This document shows, piece after piece, positions 47,801 to 59,740 of a DNA stretch of 64,000 nt. The position numbers were made by a program, and so were the translations under genes. The notes beneath the pieces are model-generated. The model was not told the origin of the DNA. It ran no database searches and was given only the letters and a program-made list of their open reading frames with translations. The DNA comes from Hydractinia symbiolongicarpus (Eukaryota > Cnidaria > Hydrozoa > Anthoathecata > Hydractiniidae). Every line of letters starts with the position of its first letter. The first letter of the stretch is position 1. Location: positions 26,948,501 through 27,012,500 of the forward strand of contig NC_079886.1 in NCBI RefSeq assembly GCF_029227915.1. The letters run 5' to 3'.

Positions 47801-50800
47801 AAGTCTTATGCGTTTTAGTGGTGAAAAAATAATTTAAAAAATCGTTCGGGAAATGAGTTTACTTCTGGGTACTTTCTTTGTATACATTCGACTATACGGG
47901 TCAAGCCCGTGATTTACGGCAAATCGCGGGTTTTCGTTTGCCGGCGATTAAACTCCTTTTATTCAGCGTCTCATCAAAAATGAAATCATTTTTGAAAACT
48001 ACAAGTCTCATGCGTTTTAGTGGTGAAGAAATAATTTAAAAAATCGTTCAGGAAATGAGTTTACTCCCCGGGTATTTTCTTTGTATACATTCGACTATAC
48101 GGCCAAGCCCGGGATTTACGGGAAATCGCGGGTTTTCATTGGCCGGCGATTAAACTCCTTTTATTCAGCGTCTCATCAAAAACGAAATCATTTTTGAAAA
48201 CTACAAGTCTCATGCGTTTTAGTGGTGAAAACATAATATAAAAAATCGTTCGTTAAATGAGTTTACTCCCAGTTTACTTTCTTTGTATACATTTGACTAT
48301 ACGGGTCAAGCCCGGGATTTACGGCAAATCGCGGGTTTTCGTTGGCCGGCGATTAAACTCCTTTTATTCAGCGTCTCATCAAAAACGAAATCATTTTTGA
48401 AAACTACAAGTCTCATGCGTTTTGGTGGTGAAAAAATAATTTAAAAAATCGTTCGGGAAATGAGTTTACTGCCAGTTTACTTTCTTTGTATACATTCGAC
48501 TATACGGGTCAAGCCCGGGATTTACGGCAAATCGCGGGTTTTCGTTTGCCGGCGATTAAACTCCTTTTATTCAGCGTCTCATCAAAAATGAAATCATTTT
48601 TGAAAACTACAAGTCTCATGCGTTTTAGTGGTGAAGAAATAATTTAAAAAATCGTTCGGAAAATGAGTTTACTCCCTGGGTATTTTCTTTGTATACATTC
48701 GACTATACGGCCAAGCCCGGGATTTACGGGAAATCGCGGGTTTTCGTTTGCCGGCGATTAAACTCCATTTATTCAGCGTCTCATCAAAAACGAAATCATT
48801 TTTATAAACTACAAGTCTCATGCGTTTTAGTGGTGAAAAATAATTTAAAGAATCGTTCGGGAAATGAGTTTACTCCCTGGGTACTTTCTTTGTATACATT
48901 TGACTATACGGGCCAAGCCCGGGATTTACGGGAAATCGAGGGTTTTCGTTGGCCGGCGATTAAACGCCTTTTATTCAGCGTCTCATCAAAAACAAAATCA
49001 TTTTTTAAAACTACAAGTCTCATACGTTTTAGTGGTGAAGAAATAATTTAAAAAATCGTTCAGGAAATGAGTTTACTCCCCGGGTTATTTCTTTGTATAC
49101 ATTCGACTATACGGCCAAGCCCGGGATTTACGGTAAATCGCGGGTTTTCATTGGCCGGCGATTAAACTCCTTTTATTCAGCGTCTCATCAAAAACGAAAT
49201 CATTTTTGAAAACTACAAGTCTCATGCGTTTTAGTGGTGAAAACATAATATAAAAAATCGTTCGTTAATTGAGTTTACTCCCAGTTTACTTTCTTTGTAT
49301 ACATTTGACTATACGGGTCAAGCCCGGGATTTACGGCAAATCGCGGGTTTTCGTTGGCCGGCGATTAAACTCCTTTTATTCAGCGTCTCATCAAAAACGA
49401 AATCATTTTTGAAAACTACAAGTCTCATGCGCTTTAGTGGTGAAAAAATAATTTAAAAAATCGTTCGGGAAATGAGTTTACTGCCAGTTTACTTTCTTTG
49501 TATACATTCGACTATACGGGTCAAGCCCGGGATTTACGGCAAATCGCGGGTTTTCGTTTGCCGGCGATTAAACTCCTTTTATTCAGCGTCTCATCAAAAA
49601 TGAAATCATTTTTGAAAACTACAAGTCTCATGCGTTTTAGTGGTGAAGAAATAATTTAAAAAATCGTTTGGAAAATGAGTTTACTCCCTGGGTATTTTCT
49701 TTGTATACATTCGACTATACGGCCAAGCCCGGGATTTACGGGAAATCGCGGGTTTTCGTTTGTCGGCGATTAAACTCCTTTTATTCAGCGTCTCATCAAA
49801 AATGAAATCATTTTTATAAACTACAAGTCTCATGCGTTTTAGTGGTGAAGAAATAATTTAAAAAATCGTTCGGAAAATGAGTTTACTCCCTGGGTATTTT
49901 CTTTGTATACATTCGACTATACGGCCAAGCCCGGGATTTACGGGAAATCGCGGGTTTTCGTTTGCCGGCGATTAAACTCCTTTTATTCAGCGTCTCATCA
50001 AAAACGAAATCATTTTTATAAACTACAAGTCTCATGCGTTTTAGTGGTGAAAAATAATTTAAAGAATCGTTCGGGAAATGAGTTTACTCCCTGGGTACTT
50101 TCTTTGTATACATTTGACTATACGGGCCAAGCCCGGGATTTACGGGAAATCGCGGGTTTTCGTTGGCCGGCGATTAAACGCCTTTTATTCAGCGTCTCAT
50201 CAAAAACAAAATCATTTTTTAAAACTACAAGTCTCATACGTTTTAGTGGTGAAGAAATAATTTAAAAAATCGTTCAGGAAATGAGTTTACTCCCCGGGTT
50301 ATTTCTTTGTATACATTCGACTATACGGCCAAGCCCGGGATTTACGGGAAATCGCGGGTTTTCATTGGCCGGCGATTAAACTCCTTTTATTCAGCGTCTC
50401 ATCAAAAACGAAATCATTTTTGAAAACTACAAGTCTCATGCGTTTTAGTGGTGAAAACATAATATAAAAAATCGTTCGTTAATTGAGTTTACTCCCAGTT
50501 TACTTTCTTTGTATACATTTGACTATACGGGTCAAGCCCGGGATTTACGGCAAATCGCGGGTTTTCGTTGGCCGGCGATTAAACTCCTTTTATTCAGCGT
50601 CTCATCAAAAACGAAATCATTTTTGAAAACTACAAGTCTCATGCGCTTTAGTGGTGAAAAAATAATTTAAAAAATCGTTCGGGAAATGAGTTTACTGCCA
50701 GTTTACTTTCTTTGTATACATTCGACTATACGGGTCAAGCCCGGGATTTACGGCAAATCGCGGGTTTTCGTTTGCCGGCGATTAAACTCCTTTTATTCAG

Positions 50801-51450
50801 CGTCTCATCAAAAATGAAATCATTTTTGAAAACTACAAGTCTCATGCGTTTTAGTGGTGAAGAAATAATTTAAAAAATCGTTTGGAAAATGAGTTTACTC
50901 CCTGGGTATTTTCTTTGTATACATTCGACTATACGGCCAAGCCCGGGATTTACGGGAAATCGCGGGTTTTCGTTTGTCGGCGATTAAACTCCTTTTATTC
51001 AGCGTCTCATCAAAAACGAAATCATTTTTATAAACTACAAGTCTCATGCGTTTTAGTGGTGAAAAATAATTTAAAGAATCGTTCGGGAAATGAGTTTACT
51101 CCCTGGGTACTTTCTTTGTATACATTTGACTATACGGGCCAAGCCCGGGATTTACGGGAAATCGCGGGTTTTCGTTGGCCGGCGATTAAACTCCTTTTAT
51201 TCAGCGTCTCATCAAAAACAAAATCATTTTTGAAAACTACAAGTCTCATACGTTTTAGTGGTGAAAAAATAATTTAAAAAATCGTTCGGAAAATGAGTTT
51301 ACTCCCAGTTTACTTTCTTTTTATACATTCGACTATACAGGTCAAGCCCGGGATTTACGGCAAATCGCGGGTTTTCGTTTGCCGGCGATTAAACTCCTTT
51401 TATTCAGCGTCTCATCAAAAATGAAATCATTTTTGAAAACTACAAGTCTC
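47330..51450 (+). repeat. ~4.1 kb block, copy 1 (shift 6,883 bp)
   Basis: About 20 monomers recur at 54,213-58,335 with a constant shift of 6,883 bp (34 monomers). Examples: GTTCTGG at 47,641 and 54,524, the AAATCGAGGGTTTTCG D/B monomer with TTAAACGCC at about 48,934 and 55,818, TTAATTGAG at about 49,264 and 56,149, TTTGGAAAATGAG at 50,880 and 57,763, and TTTTTATACATTCGACTATACAGG at about 51,319 and 58,202 (given here as CTTTTTATACATTCG). It also contains a 6-mer pair at a shift of 1,214 bp (48,689 to 49,903). Confidence 0.87.
49922..49970 (+). other. G+C-rich core with ~10 bp spaced CGGG motifs (example site)
   Basis: Within one D monomer CGG(C/G) starts at 49,922, 49,932, 49,941 and 49,951, that is every 9-10 bp, followed by GCCGGCG at 49,964. 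The rest of the monomer is A/T-rich with A- and T-tracts. Alternating G+C clusters near the helical repeat are a feature known from nucleosome-positioning DNA. The positioning role here is inferred. Confidence 0.5.
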
Positions 51451-51846
51451 ATGCGTTTTAGTGGTGAAAAATAATTTAAAGAATCGTTCGGGAAATGCGT
51501 TTACTCCCTGGGTACTTTCTTTGTGTACTTTTGACTATACGGGCCGAGTCTGGGATTTACGGGAAATCGCGGGTTTTCGTTTGCCGGCGATTAAACTCCT
51601 TTTATTCAGCGTCTCATAAAAAATGAAATCATTTTTGAAAACTACAAGTCTCGTGCGTCTTAGTGGTGAAGAAATAATTTAAAAAATCGTTCGGGAAATA
51701 AGTTTACTCCCTGGGTACTTTCTTTGTATACATTTGACTATACGGGCCAAGCCCGGGATTTACGGGAAATCGCGGGTTTTCGTTTACCGGCGATTAAATT
51801 TCTTTTATTCAGCGTCTCATCAAAAATGAAATCATTTTTGAAAACT
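51451..51846 (+). repeat. GTGCGTCTTAG marker monomers, remote copy of 39.5 kb region
   Basis: Two monomers carry AAATGCGTTTACTCCC with TTTGTGTACTTTTGAC (about 51,495-51,540) and CTCGTGCGTCTTAG (51,651). These markers otherwise occur only at 32.0-33.0, 36.06 and 39.5-39.7 kb. The distance to the 39,705 marker is 11,948 bp, about 59 monomers. The CATAAAAAATGAAATC box differs by one base from CATAAAAAAAGAAATC in the others. Confidence 0.8.
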
Positions 51847-54073
51847 ACAAGTCTCATGCGTTTTAATGGTGAAATAATAATTTAAAGAATCGTTCGGGAA
51901 ATGAGTTTACTCCCTGGGTACTTTCTTTGTATACTTTTGACTATACGGGTCGAGTCCTGGATTTACGGGAAATTGCGGGTTTTCCTTTGCCGGAGATTAA
52001 ACTCCTTTTATTCAGCGTCTCATCAAAAATGAAATCATTTTTGAAAACTACAAGTCTCATGCGTTTTAGTGGTGAAAAAATAATTTAAAAAATCGTTCGG
52101 GAAATGAGTTTACTCCTGGGTACTTTCTTTGTATACATTCGACTATACGGGCCGATTCCAGGATATACGGGAAATCGCGGGTTTTCGTTTGCCGGCGATT
52201 AAACTCCTTTTATTCAGCGTCTCATCAAAAATGAAATCATTTTTGAAAACTACAAGTCTCATGCGTTTTAATGGTGAAAAAATAATTTAAAGAATCGTTC
52301 TGGAAATGAGTTTACTCCCTGGGTACTTTCTTTGTATACTTTTGACTATACGGGCCGAGTCCTGGATTTACGGGAAATTGCGGGTTTTCGTTTGCCGGCG
52401 ATTAAACTCCTTTTATTCAGCGTCTCATCAAAAATGAAATCGTTTTTGAAAACTACAAGTCTTATGCGTTTTAGTGGTGAAAAAATAATTTAAAAAATCG
52501 TTCGGGAAATGAGTTTACTTCTGGGTACTTTCTTTGTATACATTCGACTATACGGGTCAAGCCCGTGATTTACGGCAAATCGCGGGTTTTCGTTTGCCGA
52601 CGATTAAACTCCTTTTATTCAGCGTCTCATCAAAAATGAAATCATTTTTGAAAACTACAAGTCTCATGCGTTTTAGTGGTGAAGAAATAATTTAAAAAAT
52701 CGTTCAGGAAATGAGTTTACTCCCCGGGTATTTTCTTTGTATACATTCGACTATACGGCCAAGCCCGGGATTTACGGGAAATCGCGGGTTTTCATTGGCC
52801 GGCGATTAAACTCCTTTTATTCAGCGTCTCATCAAAAACGAAATCATTTTTGAAAACTACAAGTCTCATGCGTTTTAGTGGTGAAAACATAATATAAAAA
52901 ATCGTTCGTTAAATGAGTTTACTCCCAGTTTACTTTCTTTGTATACATTTGACTATACGGGTCAAGCCCGGGATTTACGGCAAATCGCGGGTTTTCGTTG
53001 GCCGGCGATTAAACTCCTTTTATTCAGCGTCTCATCAAAAACGAAATCATTTTTGAAAACTACAAGTCTCATGCGTTTTAGTGGTGAAAAAATAATTTAA
53101 AAAATCGTTCGGGAAATGAGTTTACTGCCAGTTTACTTTCTTTGTATACATTCGACTATACGGGTCAAGCCCGGGATTTACGGCAAATCGCGGGTTTTCG
53201 TTTGCCGGCGATTAAACTCCTTTTATTCAGCGTCTCATCAAAAATGAAATCATTTTTGAAAACTACAAGTCTCATGCGTTTTAGTGGTGAAGAAATAATT
53301 TAAAAAATCGTTCGGAAAATGAGTTTACTCCCTGGGTATTTTCTTTGTATACATTCGACTATACGGCCAAGCCCGGGATTTACGGGAAATCGCGGGTTTT
53401 CGTTTGCCGGCGATTAAACTCCTTTTATTCAGCGTCTCATCAAAAACGAAATCATTTTTATAAACTACAAGTCTCATGCGTTTTAGTGGTGAAAAATAAT
53501 TTAAAGAATCGTTCGGGAAATGAGTTTACTCCCTGGGTACTTTCTTTGTATACATTTGACTATACGGGCCAAGCCCGGGATTTACGGGAAATCGAGGGTT
53601 TTCGTTGGCCGGCGATTAAACGCCTTTTATTCAGCGTCTCATCAAAAACAAAATCATTTTTTAAAACTACAAGTCTCATACGTTTTAGTGGTGAAGAAAT
53701 AATTTAAAAAATCGTTCAGGAAATGAGTTTACTCCCCGGGTTATTTCTTTGTATACATTCGACTATACGGCCAAGCCCGGGATTTACGGTAAATCGCGGG
53801 TTTTCATTGGCCGGCGATTAAACTCCTTTTATTCAGCGTCTCATCAAAAACGAAATCATTTTTGAAAACTACAAGTCTCATGCGTTTTAGTGGTGAAAAC
53901 ATAATATAAAAAATCGTTCGTTAATTGAGTTTACTCCCAGTTTACTTTCTTTGTATACATTTGACTATACGGGTCAAGCCCGGGATTTACGGCAAATCGC
54001 GGGTTTTCGTTGGCCGGCGATTAAACTCCTTTTATTCAGCGTCTCATCAAAAACGAAATCATTTTTGAAAACT
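51847..54073 (+). repeat. 11-mer higher-order unit, copy 1 of 2 (2,227 bp)
   Basis: Eleven monomers repeated at a shift of 2,227 bp. The order is G with TTTTCCTTTGCCGGAGATT, F, GTTCTGG/CCGAGTCCTGG, ACTTCTGGG with GCCCGTGATTTACGG and GCCGACG, D with CATTGGCC, GTTCGTTAAATGAG E with TTGGCC, ACTGCCAG E, D, a B/D monomer with TTAAACGCC, the CCCCGGGTTATTTC D monomer and the TTAATTGAG E monomer. Unlike the left-domain 11-mer it contains no type A or C monomer. Confidence 0.9.
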
Positions 54074-56300
54074 ACAAGTCTCATGCGTTTTAATGGTGAA
54101 ATAATAATTTAAAGAATCGTTCGGGAAATGAGTTTACTCCCTGGGTACTTTCTTTGTATACTTTTGACTATACGGGTCGAGTCCTGGATTTACGGGAAAT
54201 TGCGGGTTTTCCTTTGCCGGAGATTAAACTCCTTTTATTCAGCGTCTCATCAAAAATGAAATCATTTTTGAAAACTACAAGTCTCATGCGTTTTAGTGGT
54301 GAAAAAATAATTTAAAAAATCGTTCGGGAAATGAGTTTACTCCTGGGTACTTTCTTTGTATACATTCGACTATACGGGCCGATTCCAGGATATACGGGAA
54401 ATCGCGGGTTTTCGTTTGCCGGCGATTAAACTCCTTTTATTCAGCGTCTCATCAAAAATGAAATCATTTTTGAAAACTACAAGTCTCATGCGTTTTAATG
54501 GTGAAAAAATAATTTAAAGAATCGTTCTGGAAATGAGTTTACTCCCTGGGTACTTTCTTTGTATACTTTTGACTATACGGGCCGAGTCCTGGATTTACGG
54601 GAAATTGCGGGTTTTCGTTTGCCGGCGATTAAACTCCTTTTATTCAGCGTCTCATCAAAAATGAAATCGTTTTTGAAAACTACCAGTCTTATGCGTTTTA
54701 GTGGTGAAAAAATAATTTAAAAAATCGTTCGGGAAATGAGTTTACTTCTGGGTACTTTCTTTGTATACATTCGACTATACGGGTCAAGCCCGTGATTTAC
54801 GGCAAATCGCGGGTTTTCGTTTGCCGACGATTAAACTCCTTTTATTCAGCGTCTCATCAAAAATGAAATCATTTTTGAAAACTACAAGTCTCATGCGTTT
54901 TAGTGGTGAAGAAATAATTTAAAAAATCGTTCAGGAAATGAGTTTACTCCCCGGGTATTTTCTTTGTATACATTCGACTATACGGCCAAGCCCGGGATTT
55001 ACGGGAAATCGCGGGTTTTCATTGGCCGGCGATTAAACTCCTTTTATTCAGCGTCTCATCAAAAACGAAATCATTTTTGAAAACTACAAGTCTCATGCGT
55101 TTTAGTGGTGAAAACATAATATAAAAAATCGTTCGTTAAATGAGTTTACTCCCAGTTTACTTTCTTTGTATACATTTGACTATACGGGTCAAGCCCGGGA
55201 TTTACGGCAAATCGCGGGTTTTCGTTGGCCGGCGATTAAACTCCTTTTATTCAGCGTCTCATCAAAAACGAAATCATTTTTGAAAACTACAAGTCTCATG
55301 CGTTTTAGTGGTGAAAAAATAATTTAAAAAATCGTTCGGGAAATGAGTTTACTGCCAGTTTACTTTCTTTGTATACATTCGACTATACGGGTCAAGCCCG
55401 GGATTTACGGCAAATCGCGGGTTTTCGTTTGCCGGCGATTAAACTCCTTTTATTCAGCGTCTCATCAAAAATGAAATCATTTTTGAAAACTACAAGTCTC
55501 ATGCGTTTTAGTGGTGAAGAAATAATTTAAAAAATCGTTCGGAAAATGAGTTTACTCCCTGGGTATTTTCTTTGTATACATTCGACTATACGGCCAAGCC
55601 CGGGATTTACGGGAAATCGCGGGTTTTCGTTTGCCGGCGATTAAACTCCTTTTATTCAGCGTCTCATCAAAAACGAAATCATTTTTATAAACTACAAGTC
55701 TCATGCGTTTTAGTGGTGAAAAATAATTTAAAGAATCGTTCGGGAAATGAGTTTACTCCCTGGGTACTTTCTTTGTATACATTTGACTATACGGGCCAAG
55801 CCCGGGATTTACGGGAAATCGAGGGTTTTCGTTGGCCGGCGATTAAACGCCTTTTATTCAGCGTCTCATCAAAAACAAAATCATTTTTTAAAACTACAAG
55901 TCTCATACGTTTTAGTGGTGAAGAAATAATTTAAAAAATCGTTCAGGAAATGAGTTTACTCCCCGGGTTATTTCTTTGTATACATTCGACTATACGGCCA
56001 AGCCCGGGATTTACGGTAAATCGCGGGTTTTCATTGGCCGGCGATTAAACTCCTTTTATTCAGCGTCTCATCAAAAACGAAATCATTTTTGAAAACTACA
56101 AGTCTCATGCGTTTTAGTGGTGAAAACATAATATAAAAAATCGTTCGTTAATTGAGTTTACTCCCAGTTTACTTTCTTTGTATACATTTGACTATACGGG
56201 TCAAGCCCGGGATTTACGGCAAATCGCGGGTTTTCGTTGGCCGGCGATTAAACTCCTTTTATTCAGCGTCTCATCAAAAACGAAATCATTTTTGAAAACT
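54074..56300 (+). repeat. 11-mer higher-order unit, copy 2 of 2 (2,227 bp)
   Basis: Tandem partner of the preceding unit. A small difference is AAAACTACCAGTC at about 54,678. The junction between the two copies is at about 54,053-54,092, inside the GAAAACTACAAGTCTCATG box, where an AAAAACGAAATC monomer continues as GCGTTTTAATGG. After about 56,300 the sequence goes on as the TGCGCTTTAG monomer, matching 49.4 kb and not the 11-mer. Confidence 0.9.
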
Positions 56301-58335
56301 ACAAGTCTCATGCGCTTTAGTGGTGAAAAAATAATTTAAAAAATCGTTCGGGAAATGAGTTTACTGCCAGTTTACTTTCTTTGTATACATTCGACTATAC
56401 GGGTCAAGCCCGGGATTTACGGCAAATCGCGGGTTTTCGTTTGCCGGCGATTAAACTCCTTTTATTCAGCGTCTCATCAAAAATGAAATCATTTTTGAAA
56501 ACTACAAGTCTCATGCGTTTTAGTGGTGAAGAAATAATTTAAAAAATCGTTTGGAAAATGAGTTTACTCCCTGGGTATTTTCTTTGTATACATTCGACTA
56601 TACGGCCAAGCCCGGGATTTACGGGAAATCGCGGGTTTTCGTTTGTCGGCGATTAAACTCCTTTTATTCAGCGTCTCATCAAAAATGAAATCATTTTTAT
56701 AAACTACAAGTCTCATGCGTTTTAGTGGTGAAGAAATAATTTAAAAAATCGTTCGGAAAATGAGTTTACTCCCTGGGTATTTTCTTTGTATACATTCGAC
56801 TATACGGCCAAGCCCGGGATTTACGGGAAATCGCGGGTTTTCGTTTGCCGGCGATTACACTCCTTTTATTCAGCGTCGCATCAAAAACGAAATCATTTTT
56901 ATAAACTACAAGTCTCATGCGTTTTAGTGGTGAAAAATAATTTAAAGAATCGTTCGGGAAATGAGTTTACTCCCTGGGTACTTTCTTTGTATACATTTGA
57001 CTATACGGGCCAAGCCCGGGATTTACGGGAAATCGCGGGTTTTCGTTGGCCGGCGATTAAACGCCTTTTATTCAGCGTCTCATCAAAAACAAAATCATTT
57101 TTTAAAACTACAAGTCTCATACGTTTTAGTGGTGAAGAAATAATTTAAAAAATCGTTCAGGAAATGAGTTTACTCCCCGGGTTATTTCTTTGTATACATT
57201 CGACTATACGGCCAAGCCCGGGATTTACGGGAAATCGCGGGTTTTCATTGGCCGGCGATTAAACTCCTTTTATTCAGCGTCTCATCAAAAACGAAATCAT
57301 TTTTGAAAACTACAAGTCTCATGCGTTTTAGTGGTGAAAACATAATATAAAAAATCGTTCGTTAATTGAGTTTACTCCCAGTTTACTTTCTTTGTATACA
57401 TTTGACTATACGGGTCAAGCCCGGGATTTACGGCAAATCGCGGGTTTTCGTTGGCCGGCGATTAAACTCCTTTTATTCAGCGTCTCATCAAAAACGAAAT
57501 CATTTTTGAAAACTACAAGTCTCATGCGCTTTAGTGGTGAAAAAATAATTTAAAAAATCGTTCGGGAAATGATTTTACTGCCAGTTTACTTTCTTTGTAT
57601 ACATTCGACTATACGGGTCAAGCCCGGGATTTACGGCAAATCGCGGGTTTTCGTTTGCCGGCGATTAAACTCCTTTTATTCAGCGTCTCATCAAAAATGA
57701 AATCATTTTTGAAAACTACAAGTCTCATGCGTTTTAGTGGTGAAGAAATAATTTAAAAAATCGTTTGGAAAATGAGTTTACTCCCTGGGTATTTTCTTTG
57801 TATACATTCGACTATACGGCCAAGCCCGGGATTTACGGGAAATCGCGGGTTTTCGTTTGTCGGCGATTAAACTCCTTTTATTCAGCGTCTCATCAAAAAC
57901 GAAATCATTTTTATAAACTACAAGTCTCATGCGTTTTAGTGGTGAAAAATAATTTAAAGAATCGTTCGGGAAATGAGTTTACTCCCTGGGTACTTTCTTT
58001 GTATACATTTGACTATACGGGCCAAGCCCGGGATTTACGGGAAATCGCGGGTTTTCGTTGGCCGGCGATTAAACTCCTTTTATTCAGCGTCTCATCAAAA
58101 ACAAAATCATTTTTGAAAACTACAAGTCTCATACGTTTTAGTGGTGAAAAAATAATTTAAAAAATCGTTCGGAAAATGAGTTTACTCCCAGTTTACTTTC
58201 TTTTTATACATTCGACTATACAGGTCAAGCCCGGGATTTACGGCAAATCGCGGGTTTTCGTTTGCCGGCGATTAAACTCCTTTTATTCAGCGTCTCATCA
58301 AAAATGAAATCATTTTTGAAAACTACAAGTCTCAT
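54213..58335 (+). repeat. ~4.1 kb block, copy 2 (shift 6,883 bp)
   Basis: Matches 47,330-51,450. Differences include GCCGACGATT at about 54,834 (GCCGGCGATT in copy 1) and GCGATTACACTCC with GCGTCGCATC at about 56,852-56,880. The block overlaps the second 11-mer copy, so the 11-mer duplication and the long-range copy share breakpoints or were formed in successive exchanges. Confidence 0.85.
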
Positions 58336-59740
58336 GCGTTTTAGTGGTGAAGAAATAATTTAAAAAATCGTTCGGGAAATGAGTTTACTCCCTGGGTAAT
58401 TTCTTTGTATACATTCGACTATACGGCCAAGCCCGGGATTTACGGGAAATCGCGGGTTTTCGTTTGCCGGCGATTAAACTCCTTTTATTCAGCGTCTCAT
58501 CAAAAACGAAATCATTTTTGAAAACTACAAGTCTCATGCGTTTTAGTGGTGAAAAATAATTTAAAGAATCGTTCGGGAAATGAGTTTACTCCTGGGTACT
58601 TTCTTTGTATACATTTGACTATACGGGTGAAGCGCGTGATTTACGGCAAATCGCGGGTTTTCGTTTGCCGGCGATTAAACTCCTTTTATTCAGCGTCTCA
58701 TCAAAAATGAAATCATTTTTGAAAACTACAAGTCTCATGCGTTTTAGTGGTGAAGAAATAATTTAAAAAATCGTTCAGGAAATGAGTTTACTCCCCGGGT
58801 ATTTTCTTTGTATACATTCGACTATACGGCCAAGCCCGGCATTTACGGGAAATCGCGGGTTTTCATTGGCCGGCGATTAAACTCCTTTTATTCAGCGTCT
58901 CATCAAAAACGAAATCATTTTTGAAAACTACAAGTCTCATGCGTTTTAGTGGTGAAAACATAATATAAAAAATCGTTCGTTAAATGAGTTTACTCCCAGT
59001 TTACTTTCTTTGTATACATTTGACTATACGGGTCAAGCCCGGGATTTACGGCAAATCGCGGGTTTTCGTTGGCCGGCGATTAAACTCCTTTTATTCAGCG
59101 TCTCATCAAAAACGAAATCATTTTTAAAAACTACAAGTCTCATGCGTTTTAGTGGTGAAAAAATAATTTAAAAAATCGTTCGGGAAATGAGTTTACTGCC
59201 AGTTTACTTTCTTTGTATACATTCGACTATACGGGTCAAGCCCGGGATTTACGGCAAATCGCGGGTTTTCGTTTACCGGCGATTAAACTCCTTTTATTCA
59301 GCGTCTCATCAAAAATGAAATCATTTTTGAAAACTACAAGTCTCATGCGTTTTAGTGGTGAAGAAATAATTTAAAAAATCGTTCGGAAAATGACTTTACT
59401 CCCTGGGTATTTTCTTTGTATACATTCGACTATACAGCCAAGCCCGGGATTTACGGGAAATCGCGGGTTTTCGTTTGCCGGCGATTAAACTCCTTTTATT
59501 CAGCGTCTCATCAAAAACGAAATCATTTTTATAAACTACAAGTCTCATGCGTTTTAGTGGTGAAAAATAATTTAAAGAATCGTTCGGGAAATGAGTTTAC
59601 TCCCTGGGTACTTTCTTTGTATACATTTGACTATACGGGCCAAGCCCGGGATTTACGGGAAATCGCGGGTTTTCGTTGGCCGGCGATTAAACTCCTTTTA
59701 TTCAGCGTCTCATCAAAAACAAAATCATTTTTGAAAACTA
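58336..59740 (+). repeat. Seven mixed D/B/E monomers
   Basis: Begins with a GGGTAATTTC D monomer, then a shortened ACTCCTGGG monomer with GGGTGAAGCGCGTGATTTACGG (about 58,627). The CCCCGGG D monomer follows, then GTTCGTTAAATGAG E, ACTGCCAG E (with TTTACCGGCG), a D monomer with TGACTTTACTCCC and ACAGCCAAG (about 59,390-59,440), and a B monomer with TTGGCC. The order follows 52.5-53.7 kb with more private substitutions. Confidence 0.78.

Noticed and set aside
50882-51277. Longest open frame, 131 codons, recurring at 57,765 and 63,433
   Set aside because: It translates one monomer in one frame and the next monomer in another, starts at TTG and ends in the AT-rich junction. Its three copies belong to a duplicated satellite block, so repetition is not evidence of coding.
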